Positions 1-7,615 of a stretch of DNA of 14,841 nucleotides are shown piece after piece (position 1 is the first letter of the stretch; each line of letters opens with the position of its first letter). Position numbers and translations under genes: made by a program. The notes under the pieces are model-generated. The model worked only from the letters and a program-made list of their open reading frames with translations, ran no database searches and was not told the DNA's origin. Origin of the DNA: Acidobacteriota bacterium (GTDB lineage Bacteria; Acidobacteriota; Terriglobia; Terriglobales; Acidobacteriaceae); the NCBI GenBank assembly GCA_021798235.1, contig JAJZMO010000019.1, positions 1 through 14,841 on the forward strand, given 5' to 3'.

Positions 1-2639
1 AAGTGCAGGCCACGGCAGCACAAATCTCCACACCGGGCTACAAAACCACCGGCTGGATGGCCGCCACTGTTCCCGGCACCGTACTGACGACCATGGTCGA
101 TCGCGGCCTCTATCCGGACCCGGATTACGGATTGAACAATCTCGCCATTCCAGAATCGCTCAACAAGCAGGACTATTGGTACCGCATGCAATTCGTGGCC
201 CCCAGATTCACCGCCGGGCAACAGGAGACGCTCACCTTCAATGGCATCAACTACGCCGCCGAGGTCTGGCTCAATGGCCACAAACTCGGCAGCATTCGCG
301 GCGCATTCATTCGCGGCAACTTTGATGTCAGCGGCCTGCTGCTGCCGGGCAAGGCGAATGCCCTGGCCGTGCGCATCAGCCCACCACCCCACCCCGGGAT
401 CCCCAATGAGCAATCCATTCGGGGTGGCCCCGGTGAAAACGGCGGAATTATGTGTATCGACGGCCCCACCTTTGTCGCCACAGAGGGTTGGGACTGGATT
501 CCCGGCATCCGGGACCGCGACACCGGCTTGTGGCAGGACGTACATCTGCACGCCACGCGCAGCGTGAAAATTGGCGATCCGCAGGTGATCACGACACTGC
601 CGCTGCCAGACATCTCCCGCGCCGATGTTGCCATCACGGTGCCGGTGCAAAACCTATCGGATGCGCCCGCGCCTGTTACCGTCACAGCCGCCTTTGGTGA
701 CGTCACTGTGACAAAGCATGTGACAGCACAGCCGGGAGCGAACATAGTCACACTGACGCCTGCGGAGTTCCCGCAACTGACCGTGCAGCATCCGCACCTG
801 TGGTGGCCCAACGGCTATGGCGACCCGTACCTGTACACGCTGAAGCTGACAGCACAAAGCGCAGGCGGTGAGTCCGACCAGAAGCAGCTTGACTTTGGCA
901 TCCGCGAAGTGACCTACGAGCTGAGCTTGCTCGATGATGCCGGGCATCTGCGCCGCGTAGAGTTTTCGCCCACGGAGGCCCATGCGCATGACGAGCATGT
1001 GGTCAACGTCAGCCATCGCGGCATGCGGCAAATTCCCGACGGCTGGGCGGCCTCGCTGATGCCGGGCGCGGAAAAATCGCCAGCCATTCATACGTTGGAC
1101 GATTTGCAAATGACGCCGTATCTGGTCATCAAGGTCAACGGCGTGCGCATCGCCGCGCGCGGTGGCAACTGGGGCATGGATGATGCGCGCAAGCGTGTCT
1201 CGCGCGAACGGCTGGAGCCATACTTCCGCCTGCACCGCGACGCGCACGTCAACATCATCCGCAACTGGGTAGGCCAAAGCACGGAAGAGACTTTTTACGA
1301 ACTGGCCGATAAATACGGCCTGATGGTCTGGAATGATTTTTGGGATTCCACGGAAGATTACAACGCGGAGGCCGAAGACCCTGCGCTGTTCCTAGCCAAT
1401 GCGCGCGATACGATCTCGCGCTATCGCAACCATCCCTCCATTGTGATCTGGTGCGGACGCAATGAGGGCGTACCGCAGCCGATCATCAGCAACGGGCTGG
1501 ACGAGCTGGTGCGGACGCTCGATGGCACGCGCTACTACTCGCCCAGCTCCAATCAGATCAACCTGCAAGTCAGCGGCCCGTATCAGTATCAGAATCCCGC
1601 ACGCTACTACACCGTGCTGAACAAGGGATTTTCCGTCGAGACGGGCACGCCATCGCTTTCCACGCTGGAATCTTTTGAACACTGGATCCCCAAGGCCGAT
1701 CAGTGGCCGGTGAGCGATGACTGGGCCTATCACGACTGGCACCAAACGGGGAATGGAGCGACCGCGCCGTTTATGGCCGAGGTGAGCAAGGAGTTTGGCG
1801 CGGCCACCAGCTTGGAAGACTTCGAGCGCAAAGCGCAGATGCTCAACTACGTGGATCACCGCGCCATTTTTGAGGGCTTTAACGCGCATCTTTGGTCCCC
1901 CAATAGTGGACGCATGTTGTGGATGACGCAACCGGCCTGGCCGAGCAATGAGTGGGAGATTCTCAGCTCCGATTACGACACGCAGGCCTCGTTTTATGGC
2001 GTGATGGAGGCCTGCGAGCCGGTACACGTGCAGTTGGATCTTTCCAATGACACCGTAGCCGTAGTCAATACCACCACGGCTGCGCTGACGGGCGTGACCG
2101 TCTCCGCACAGGTGGACTCGCTCGACAATAAGGTGCTCTACAGCCAGCAGCAGACACTCTCCGCTGCGGAGGATGCAACGACGAATGCCTTCACCCTGCA
2201 CCTGGCTCCGCTGATGGGCACCGGCGTGGTGTTTGTTGAGTTAGAACTCAAAGACACAACCGGCAAGCTGCTCTCGCACAATCTGTACTGGCTGGGGGCC
2301 AGCAGCGAGTCTTATCGCGCGCTGAACAAACTTCCCGAAGGCAAACTGGAGGCCGCCGCCACGGTGACGTCACAGGTGGATGGGCAGCGTCACATCACTG
2401 TCACACTGAAAAATACAGGTGCTGCTGCAATCCTGCAGACCAAGCTGACCCTGGAAAATGCCAGCGATGGTTCGCGCATTCTGCCCGCATACTACAGCGA
2501 CAACTACGTGTCGCTGCTGCCCGGGCAGTCGCGTGCGATCAGCATCGACTACCCGGCAGCCGCCGCCAAGGGTACACCGAAGCTAGGATTGCGTGGGTGG
2601 AATCTAAATACCACAATACTCCAAGTGTCTTCTCAGTAG
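1..2639 (+). CDS. GH2 family exo-glycosidase (exo-beta-glucosaminidase/beta-mannosidase-like), 5' partial
   Basis: A retaining glycoside hydrolase of family 2 that removes sugars from the non-reducing ends of beta-linked oligosaccharides. About 878 codons are present. The frame is open at the left edge and the protein begins inside the N-terminal jelly-roll (motif VPGTVL near residue 23), so the true start and any signal peptide lie outside the window. In order: sugar-binding domain (about 1-185), Ig-like domain (about 190-310), an extra segment (about 315-373), TIM barrel (about 374-668, with RGGNWGMDD at its start), then two Ig-like domains to the end, the last resembling the terminal Ig fold of exo-beta-D-glucosaminidases. 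The probable acid/base is Glu488 in WCGRNEG and the nucleophile Glu546 in FSVETG. Overall it resembles CsxA-type glucosaminidases, but those carry Ser-Asp where this has Asn-Glu, so the substrate (glucosamine, mannose or another sugar) is uncertain. The family is confident, the substrate is not. Confidence 0.88.
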   Translation, partial: VQATAAQISTPGYKTTGWMAATVPGTVLTTMVDRGLYPDPDYGLNNLAIPESLNKQDYWYRMQFVAPRFTAGQQETLTFNGINYAAEVWLNGHKLGSIRGAFIRGNFDVSGLLLPGKANALAVRISPPPHPGIPNEQSIRGGPGENGGIMCIDGPTFVATEGWDWIPGIRDRDTGLWQDVHLHATRSVKIGDPQVITTLPLPDISRADVAITVPVQNLSDAPAPVTVTAAFGDVTVTKHVTAQPGANIVTLTPAEFPQLTVQHPHLWWPNGYGDPYLYTLKLTAQSAGGESDQKQLDFGIREVTYELSLLDDAGHLRRVEFSPTEAHAHDEHVVNVSHRGMRQIPDGWAASLMPGAEKSPAIHTLDDLQMTPYLVIKVNGVRIAARGGNWGMDDARKRVSRERLEPYFRLHRDAHVNIIRNWVGQSTEETFYELADKYGLMVWNDFWDSTEDYNAEAEDPALFLANARDTISRYRNHPSIVIWCGRNEGVPQPIISNGLDELVRTLDGTRYYSPSSNQINLQVSGPYQYQNPARYYTVLNKGFSVETGTPSLSTLESFEHWIPKADQWPVSDDWAYHDWHQTGNGATAPFMAEVSKEFGAATSLEDFERKAQMLNYVDHRAIFEGFNAHLWSPNSGRMLWMTQPAWPSNEWEILSSDYDTQASFYGVMEACEPVHVQLDLSNDTVAVVNTTTAALTGVTVSAQVDSLDNKVLYSQQQTLSAAEDATTNAFTLHLAPLMGTGVVFVELELKDTTGKLLSHNLYWLGASSESYRALNKLPEGKLEAAATVTSQVDGQRHITVTLKNTGAAAILQTKLTLENASDGSRILPAYYSDNYVSLLPGQSRAISIDYPAAAAKGTPKLGLRGWNLNTTILQVSSQ

Positions 2640-2663
2640 CATTTTGGTTCCACTTTACGGAAG

Positions 2664-2703
2664 AACGGCAGGGCGGAATTTCCATTCCACCCTGCCGTTT
2701 TTA
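2664..2703 (+). terminator. Rho-independent terminator after the GH2 gene
   Basis: A 16-bp stem with one mismatch (arms 2664-2679 and 2684-2699, 4-base loop TTCC) is followed by a run of T on the + strand, starting 25 bases after the GH2 stop. The opposing moeA gene ends at 2701, so the convergent genes share this hairpin. On the minus strand the T-run is poor, so it probably serves mainly the GH2 transcript. Confidence 0.85.
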
Positions 2704-4011
2704 TTGCATCGGGAGAATGCGCGCTAAACCCCCTGCGGCCAGCGCAGGCTGATTCTCCGGAACCAGGAGCAGACAGTTGGCGCGGGCCTGCGCGGCCAAG
2801 TCGCCGGAGCCGTGCCCAGCGACGGGCGTCACCGTGGGTTCCTCCGCAGACGCATCCAACCGAGCAGGGAGAAACCGCGTCAGACCACGCAAAGGCTGCA
2901 CGTTCTCAGTTAGACGCGCGAACGAGAATGGATGTTGCCAAGCTCGCTCCCCAGCCAGAGCAGCCAGCAGCGGGCGTACAAAGAGCGTGAAGGTAACCAT
3001 GGCGGAGATGGGGTTGCCGGGTAATCCGAAGAAGTAGAGTGCTGGCAACAGACGATCCGCCGCTGTAGACGCGGGCAAGCGGCCAAAGACAAGCGGCTTG
3101 CCGGGCTGGATCCGCAGGCCGGTGAAGAAAAACTCGGCCCCCAACTCCGCCAGCGCCGCTTCGACAAAATCGTACTTCCCCATGGAGACGCCGCCGGTGA
3201 GCAGCAGCAAATCCGGCTGGGATTCGCGCGCGGACTCGATGCCGGCGCGAATGGATTCCAGCGTATCGCGGGCGATGGGCTGGCGCAGCGCAATGGCTCC
3301 CGCAACGGCCACCAGAGCGGCGGTCGAGTGGCTATTGGAGTTGAAAATCTGCTGATCCGCAATCTGTGGACGGGGATGGGCGGCCTCGACCAATTCATCA
3401 CCGGTGGCCAGAACGGCCACGCGCGGCTGTGGGAAAACCGATACGCGATCGAAACCACAGGCGGCAGCCATAGCAATCTGCGCGGAGCCGATGCGTGTGC
3501 CTATGGCGACCAACTCTTCTCCAGCGCGAGCCTCACTGGCGCGCGCGACCACGTGCGTGCCCGGAGTCAGCGTGCTCTCCGAAGCGAGAGTAATAGTGTT
3601 CTCTTCTGAGGCAGTGCGCGTGTGTTCGACCATGAGTACGGCGTCAGCGCCGGCAGGCAGCGGTGCCCCAGTCATGATTTCGATAGCTTCATTCGGGGCC
3701 AGCGCGGGCCGGTCGGCGGGCCAGCATTGCCCAGCACGGATTTGCCCCAGCACGCGCAGCGTAGCGCCAGAGCGCACATCCTGCGCACGCACGGCGTAGC
3801 CATCGCGTGTGGAGCGGGCAAAGGGCGGCTGGTCGCGGTCTGCGCAAATGGGTGCAGCCAGCACGCGGCCCAAGGCCTCGGCCAACGGAACCATGTGCTG
3901 CGCTGGGCGTGGGGATTGCAAAATCAACGCAGCATGGGATGCGACGACGGCGCTACCTTCTGCGAAGGCGAGCAGCGAGGGCGCAGCGGGTTGGGCGGGC
4001 ACAGTGTGCAT
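2701..4011 (-). CDS. moeA: Molybdopterin molybdenumtransferase MoeA
   Basis: MoeA inserts molybdate into adenylylated molybdopterin in the cytoplasm, giving active molybdenum cofactor for enzymes such as nitrate reductase and xanthine oxidase relatives. The 436 residues are close to the usual 400-430. Visible family motifs: PPFARSTRDGYAV (Asp70 of the DGYA signature), MTGAPLPAGADAV (113-125), LATGDELV (201-208), the MoCF-domain LTGGVSMGKYDFV (271-283), GKPLVFG, FGLPGNPISAM (328-338), and a C-terminal beta-barrel ending SGDLAAQARANC. The ATG start has a GAGG ribosome site 4 bases upstream. The N-terminus is about 35 residues longer than the core before the VPLAEALGRVL segment. A hairpin terminator separates it from the TPR gene upstream, so it is probably transcribed alone; no clear promoter was seen in the 96-base gap. 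No other moa/mob/moe gene is in the window. Confidence 0.95.
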   Translation of the reverse strand: MHTVPAQPAAPSLLAFAEGSAVVASHAALILQSPRPAQHMVPLAEALGRVLAAPICADRDQPPFARSTRDGYAVRAQDVRSGATLRVLGQIRAGQCWPADRPALAPNEAIEIMTGAPLPAGADAVLMVEHTRTASEENTITLASESTLTPGTHVVARASEARAGEELVAIGTRIGSAQIAMAAACGFDRVSVFPQPRVAVLATGDELVEAAHPRPQIADQQIFNSNSHSTAALVAVAGAIALRQPIARDTLESIRAGIESARESQPDLLLLTGGVSMGKYDFVEAALAELGAEFFFTGLRIQPGKPLVFGRLPASTAADRLLPALYFFGLPGNPISAMVTFTLFVRPLLAALAGERAWQHPFSFARLTENVQPLRGLTRFLPARLDASAEEPTVTPVAGHGSGDLAAQARANCLLLVPENQPALAAGGLARILPMQ

Positions 4012-4044
4012 CTAGCCTCATCATCCTGTATCGAGTGCTTTCGC

Positions 4045-4080
4045 TGCAAGAACAACGGCCTCTGCGCAAGGCAGAGGCCG
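4045..4080 (-). terminator. Rho-independent terminator after the TPR gene
   Basis: A perfect 10-bp GC-rich stem (arms 4056-4065 and 4071-4080, 5-base loop), followed on the minus strand by TTGTTCTTG. It lies 28 bases beyond the stop codon of the TPR gene and ahead of moeA. The T-tract is interrupted, so some read-through into moeA is possible. Confidence 0.75.
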
Positions 4081-4107
4081 CTACCAAGAACTCCGTTCTT
4101 TAGAGGA

Positions 4108-5238
4108 TCACTGCTTTCGATAAACGGAGTGGATTTTTTCTCCTGCAGATTGCAGAATTCCGATCGCATCCGCAGCCATGGGGTTGTTCGGATCCAGTTC
4201 CAAAAACTTTCTATACGCATCCGCACAGCCTGGAGGCAAGATAATTCTTTGGGTCTTGGGATCGACTGAGGCCTTTTGCACCAGGCTTTGTCCCTTGATG
4301 AAATAGGGCAACGCCTTGTTGGGATCGGCGGCGATGGCCTTGTCCGCAGCGACGGCGGCTTGATCGGCTGCTCCCGCTTTATAGAGAACAATGGCTTCAT
4401 TGCCGTAGTACATGGCGGCATCGGCGGGTTGGGCCTTTACCGCCGCATCAAACGCTGCAGCAGACAACTCCGGCTTGCCCGATGCGGCATACGCATTGCC
4501 CAGATCATTTTCCGCAGCACCCAACAAGACGGGATTTGCAGGAGGCTTTGCGTTCAAAAGGCTAATTGTCTTTTGATAGCTGGCGATGGCGGCATCATAC
4601 TGCTTGGCTCCATCCTGACTCTTGGCCAGTTCGTACCAAACCAGAGGCTCCTGTGGACGCGCCGTTGTGGCCTGCTGTGCCAACTGTACCGCAGAGGTAA
4701 AGTTGCCTGCATCGCGCGCTGCGCGAATCTGCTTGATGAGATTGTTGATGTTTTTAACGGTTTGATTTGCACTTTGCACCGCTGCATTCTTTGCACGGTA
4801 CGCCAGGATTTGTTTCCGTGCATCGGGCGGCAGTCTGTCGATAAACTCCTGCCGGGAAAGATCAAAATCAACCTCTGTGTCGGTGCCGGAGGCCAAAGTA
4901 ACCTTATCCTGATAATCGACAATATTGGGCAATTTACTCTTGCCCGGAACAGCTGCTACTTGGTTTGCAGGGCCTTTGCGCTGCAGCATGACCGTATATA
5001 CGCCGGGAGGAATGTTTGCCCCGGAATAATCTCCATTGGCATCGGTGGCAAACGTATAGTCCGCAGCGGCACCGGTTTTGGAGACGATAATCGTCGCATC
5101 CGGGATCGCAGCACTCAACGGATCCTGCGCATGGCCATGAATTTTTGCGGGAACAACCGGGGCTGCAGGCTTCTTGTCTGCCGACCACAACGGAGTTGCC
5201 GCAGCAAGAAACACCACGGACCAGAGTACTTTATTCAT
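4108..5238 (-). CDS. Secreted carboxypeptidase-regulatory-like and TPR-repeat protein
   Basis: A predicted exported protein of 376 residues with no assignable reaction. Residues 1-20 form a signal peptide (basic start, hydrophobic core, probable cleavage after LWSA). Residues about 32-90 look like a carboxypeptidase regulatory-like beta-sandwich: IHGHAQDPLSAAIPDATIIV, then the usual DANGDYSGANIPPGVYTVML. A linker rich in Asn, Gln and Lys follows. About 170-340 carry TPR-like helical hairpins (YELAKSQDGAKQYDAAIASY, LGNAYAASGKPELSAAAFDAA, PYFIKGQSL, YRKFLELDPNNPMAADAI). The architecture is common in Acidobacteriota, probably as a periplasmic scaffold; the role is inference. The ATG has a strong AGGGGAGAA site 8 bases upstream, a TATAAT box about 70 bases upstream and a terminator downstream, so it is a one-gene unit. 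The sampled middle (4741-4800) has 24 of 60 G+C, lower than its neighbours. Confidence 0.85.
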   Translation of the reverse strand: MNKVLWSVVFLAAATPLWSADKKPAAPVVPAKIHGHAQDPLSAAIPDATIIVSKTGAAADYTFATDANGDYSGANIPPGVYTVMLQRKGPANQVAAVPGKSKLPNIVDYQDKVTLASGTDTEVDFDLSRQEFIDRLPPDARKQILAYRAKNAAVQSANQTVKNINNLIKQIRAARDAGNFTSAVQLAQQATTARPQEPLVWYELAKSQDGAKQYDAAIASYQKTISLLNAKPPANPVLLGAAENDLGNAYAASGKPELSAAAFDAAVKAQPADAAMYYGNEAIVLYKAGAADQAAVAADKAIAADPNKALPYFIKGQSLVQKASVDPKTQRIILPPGCADAYRKFLELDPNNPMAADAIGILQSAGEKIHSVYRKQ

Positions 5239-5306
5239 ATCGCTTTCTCCCCTAATTTTTTGCTGAGTTCCCTGCTGCTTACTGCCGGAACGTTGAAGAC
5301 GTACCC

Positions 5307-5335
5307 ATTATATGTCTCGGTTCCGTGTCTTGACG
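5307..5335 (-). promoter_or_regulatory. Candidate promoter of the TPR gene
   Basis: The minus strand reads TATAAT (5307-5312), a perfect -10 box, with a poor -35 candidate CGTCAA 17 bases upstream. Transcription would start near 5300, giving a leader of about 60 bases before the ATG at 5238. It lies just beyond the queC stop at 5345, so the TPR gene need not depend on the que transcript. Confidence 0.5.
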
Positions 5336-5344
5336 ATGATAATT

Positions 5345-6034
5345 CTACGGTCTGGCATATGGGATGGGGTCGGGCAGGCCTGCCTCGGCAAAGGCGCGCA
5401 GGCGCAGAGCGCAACTTTCGCATTTGCCGCAGGCGGCTGCTTGCTCCGCATAGCAGGACCAGGTTGCAGCGAAGGGAGCGCCCAACTCCACGCCCAGGCG
5501 AACGATCTGACTTTTTTTCAGCGCAATCAGCGGCGTGACTACAGCGATGTTTCCATCGCGCGTACCGGTGCGAATCAGCTGCTGAAAGGCTTGATAGTAG
5601 GCGGGCCGACAATCCGGGTAGCCGGAGCTATCCTGCTCCACCGCGCCGATGAAGATTTTTTCAGCGCCGACGACCTCTGCCCAACTGACGGCGGCAGCAA
5701 GAAAATGTGCGTTGCGAAAGGGGACGTAGGTGACGGGAATCTGCGCGCCAATCTCGGCTGCCGCTGGGGCGTCCGGAATAGCAATGGAAGCATCGGTGAG
5801 CGCCGAGCCGCCGATCTGACGGAAAAGATCCATACGCAGCGCAAGAAACTTCTGGATGCCGAGCGCCTCCGCAATCGCGCGCGCGCTTTGCAGTTCGCGC
5901 TGCTCCGTGCGCTGGCCGTAGCTGAAGTGCAGTGCAAAGACCTCATGCTCGCGTGCGGCCAGGGTGGCGCAGACGGCAGAATCCATGCCTCCAGAGAGGC
6001 AGACCACTGCGCGGGATTTATGAGACGCGGTCAT
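5345..6034 (-). CDS. queC: 7-cyano-7-deazaguanine (preQ0) synthase QueC
   Basis: QueC converts 7-carboxy-7-deazaguanine to preQ0 using ATP and ammonia, the last step of the QueD-QueE-QueC route to the queuosine precursor. From the chosen ATG the protein has 229 residues, the usual family length. The ATP-binding PP-loop is SGGMDS at 14-19. The C-terminal zinc site is Cys194, Cys202, Cys205 and Cys208 (CYAEQAAACGKCESC). TYVPFRNAHFL and QDSSGYPDCRP are also typical. The frame stays open to 6208, but that would add 58 unlike residues and overlap queE, so the ATG at 6032-6034, just before the PP-loop strand, is preferred; its ribosome site is weak. queE ends 89 bases upstream, so queD-queE-queC probably form one unit, though a promoter inside this gap is not excluded. 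Confidence 0.95.
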   Translation of the reverse strand: MTASHKSRAVVCLSGGMDSAVCATLAAREHEVFALHFSYGQRTEQRELQSARAIAEALGIQKFLALRMDLFRQIGGSALTDASIAIPDAPAAAEIGAQIPVTYVPFRNAHFLAAAVSWAEVVGAEKIFIGAVEQDSSGYPDCRPAYYQAFQQLIRTGTRDGNIAVVTPLIALKKSQIVRLGVELGAPFAATWSCYAEQAAACGKCESCALRLRAFAEAGLPDPIPYARP

Positions 6035-6123
6035 CTGTGTGCGATCTGCTAGGTGCCATTTTCCTGTTTGTATTGTGCCTGTCCGCGCGGGATTGCTCAA
6101 ATTGTGTGGGCGGGATGGGGCAG

Positions 6124-6804
6124 CTAGACGCCCTTGGTCTGCGGTTCCCAGATGAATTTGTGGATTTGCAGGCTTAGGCGCGCGGGCAATCCGTCGGCCA
6201 GCATCCAATCCACCAGAGACTGGGGATCGAGCATACAGTTGGCGGCATCGCGCGTGGCGGCAGGAGTCTTCAAAAATGCGGGCGAAAGTAAAATCTCTCC
6301 ACAGCGTGCGGCTAGATCGTGTTGCTGTATAAACGCACGCGCGAATTCATAATCGGCGCGATTGGTAAGGACAAACTTCACTTCATCGCGTTGCGTCAGC
6401 GCATCCAGATTGGGCAGGTGAAAGCGAGCGCTCTCGCCGGAGCCTGGGCATTTGACATCCATGATCTTATGCACCGCCTTGGGCACGGCAGCGAGCGGGC
6501 GCTCGCCACTGGTCTCCATCAGCAACGTGTAGTTTTGCGTGAGCAGACGCTCTATCAACGGCAGCAGTTCGCGCTCTTGCAGCATGGGTTCGCCGCCGGT
6601 GAACTCAATCAATCGCACGGGAGCCAGAGCGGCAATCGCTGTTTCCACTTCCAGCTGCGTGTAAGCTTTGCCGCCGGTAAAAGTGTATTCGGAGTCGCAC
6701 CAGGAACAGCGCAAATTGCAGCCCGCCAAGCGCACAAAGATGCACGGCAGTCCGGCGAAGCTCGACTCACCCTGCACGGATTTATACAGTTCAATCAGGC
6801 GCAC
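6124..6804 (-). CDS. queE: 7-carboxy-7-deazaguanine synthase QueE (radical SAM)
   Basis: QueE is a radical SAM enzyme that rearranges 6-carboxytetrahydropterin to 7-carboxy-7-deazaguanine, the second step of the three encoded here. The [4Fe-4S] cluster motif is Cys29, Cys33 and Cys36 (CNLRCSWC); EFTGGEPMLQ is the glycine-rich SAM-binding motif and YKSVQGES near the start is the family signature. I chose the GTG at 6804, which gives 226 residues starting MRLIELYKSVQGES, as in typical QueE proteins. It lies 4 bases after the queD stop with a GAG element about 7 bases upstream. A GTG at 6867 in the same frame would add 21 residues rich in Pro and Ser and overlap queD by 59 bases; it looks less likely. 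The spacing implies translational coupling with queD. Confidence 0.94.
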   Translation of the reverse strand: MRLIELYKSVQGESSFAGLPCIFVRLAGCNLRCSWCDSEYTFTGGKAYTQLEVETAIAALAPVRLIEFTGGEPMLQERELLPLIERLLTQNYTLLMETSGERPLAAVPKAVHKIMDVKCPGSGESARFHLPNLDALTQRDEVKFVLTNRADYEFARAFIQQHDLAARCGEILLSPAFLKTPAATRDAANCMLDPQSLVDWMLADGLPARLSLQIHKFIWEPQTKGV

Positions 6805-6808
6805 GGAG

Positions 6809-7186
6809 CTACTCGTAATAGGTGGCAGTGGTGGAACTGGTTTCAAAGATGGTGCAATCCTTGACACTGACGCGACCGTCTGTCATCTCGCGGAGTTGAC
6901 GGTTGGTTTCGTCAAAGAAGTAACGCGCCAGGTTTTCCGCAGACGGATTGATCGTGGTGAAGGGTTCCAGATCATTGATCATCTGGTGATCGAGATATTC
7001 GATCACAGGACGCATCACCAGCTTCAACTGCTTAAAGTCCAGCAGCAGGCCGGCAGCGTCCAGTTCTTTTCCACGCAGCGTGACACGAACAACGTAGTTG
7101 TGCCCGTGTGGATTTTCACATTTTCCGCGGTAGTTGCGGAGGTAGTGGCCAGAGGAAAACTCGGCCTCCACGGTAACTTCGTACAT
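6809..7186 (-). CDS. queD: 6-carboxy-5,6,7,8-tetrahydropterin synthase QueD
   Basis: A QueD/6-pyruvoyl-tetrahydropterin synthase family enzyme that turns 7,8-dihydroneopterin triphosphate into 6-carboxytetrahydropterin, feeding queE directly downstream. It has 125 residues. Zinc ligands are His14, His27 and His29 (SGHYL and HGHNY). Cys23 in GKCENPHGH is the catalytic cysteine, Asp66-His67 in LDHQ belongs to the catalytic triad, and Glu115 in IFETS anchors the pterin. The cysteine spacing fits QueD rather than the mammalian PTPS type. The ATG has a strong AAGGGG site 5 bases upstream. It is the first gene of a probable queD-queE-queC operon. GTP cyclohydrolase I, which makes the substrate, is not in the window. 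Confidence 0.94.
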   Translation of the reverse strand: MYEVTVEAEFSSGHYLRNYRGKCENPHGHNYVVRVTLRGKELDAAGLLLDFKQLKLVMRPVIEYLDHQMINDLEPFTTINPSAENLARYFFDETNRQLREMTDGRVSVKDCTIFETSSTTATYYE

Positions 7187-7227
7187 GCAATCCCCTTGCA
7201 GCCGCGTTAGAAGCGGCCCCTGTATCC

Positions 7228-7233
7228 ATTGTA
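7228..7233 (-). promoter_or_regulatory. Candidate -10 box for the queDEC operon
   Basis: The minus strand reads TACAAT (5 of 6 to consensus), 42 bases from the queD ATG. No good -35 box is present at 16-18 bases. The short leader holds a GCCGC/GCGGC hairpin (7201-7217) immediately before the AAGGGG ribosome site. Confidence 0.35.
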
Positions 7234-7269
7234 CCCAGTTGGGATGGCTGCGGTTTTTTTCGTGTTGGG

Positions 7270-7527
7270 TTAACCCCGATGCGACGGAGTTGAGTCGCCA
7301 TGCCTGCGCCGCTCATGGCGTCGGCTGGCCTGCTCAAATAGATCGGTAACCGTGCCGACCAGCGCCGTAATGGCCGCGCCAAGAAAGAAGAGGATGGCCA
7401 GAATTCTCCACGTGGCGGCTTCGCCCGGCATGCCAGGATCGGGCGTGCGCTGGAAGAGAAAAAAGCCTGTGAAGATGAGGGAAAAGAGCAGCAAGGCTCC
7501 GGCGAGGACATAAAAATTTTTAGACAT
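7270..7527 (-). CDS. Small two-helix membrane protein, function unknown
   Basis: I do not recognise this 85-residue protein. It has two hydrophobic helices, about residues 5-25 (FYVLAGALLLFSLIFTGFFLF) and 42-62 (ILAILFFLGAAITALVGTV), joined by a short Pro/Gly-rich loop (RTPDPGMPGE), and a strongly basic C-terminal tail (SRRHERRRH), so both ends probably face the cytoplasm. No catalytic motif is visible. The ATG at 7527 is preferred to a GTG at 7539 because GGAGG (7533-7537) sits 5 bases before it. The good ribosome site and membrane pattern support a real gene. It lies between dinG and queD, 83 bases from queD and 88 from the helicase stop; no functional link to either is evident. Confidence 0.75.
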   Translation of the reverse strand: MSKNFYVLAGALLLFSLIFTGFFLFQRTPDPGMPGEAATWRILAILFFLGAAITALVGTVTDLFEQASRRHERRRHGDSTPSHRG

Positions 7528-7532
7528 GGAAG

Positions 7533-7537
7533 CCTCC
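7533..7537 (-). promoter_or_regulatory. Shine-Dalgarno site fixing the membrane-protein start
   Basis: The minus strand reads GGAGG 5 bases before the ATG at 7527. The alternative GTG at 7539 lies upstream of this site and would not use it. Confidence 0.75.
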
Positions 7538-7615
7538 ACGGCACCGGCTCTTCTAGTTTAGTCCCGCTGGGTGGATGGATTGGGACAGCGCTGCTTTTGC
7601 GCAGCGCCACTTGTC

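Noticed and set aside
1392..2201. A 269-codon minus-strand open frame inside the GH2 gene
   Set aside because: It lies opposite the catalytic barrel of GH2 and shows no recognisable protein features.
4276..5538. A 420-codon + strand open frame antisense to the TPR gene and the end of queC
   Set aside because: The product is Cys/Arg-rich with no domain, and it covers two well-supported minus-strand genes. It arises from codon bias in the opposite frame.
6035..6123. A separate promoter for queC in the 89-base queE-queC gap
   Set aside because: TTGAGC with a later CAATAC can be picked out, but the spacing (19) and box matches are too poor.
5345..7186. QueC/QueD/QueE as part of a phage-defence (Qat) or DNA 7-deazaguanine (Dpd) system
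   Set aside because: The genes form a standard queDEC set with normal lengths and motifs, and no Qat or Dpd partner genes are nearby.
7187..7260. preQ1 riboswitch upstream of queD
   Set aside because: The leader has only one short hairpin and lacks the A-rich tail and pseudoknot pattern of preQ1-I or the larger preQ1-II layout. A covariance-model search would settle it.
7588..7607. Terminator after the helicase gene
   Set aside because: The 7-bp GCGCTGC hairpin is clear but no T-run follows on the minus strand, so a Rho-independent terminator is not supported.
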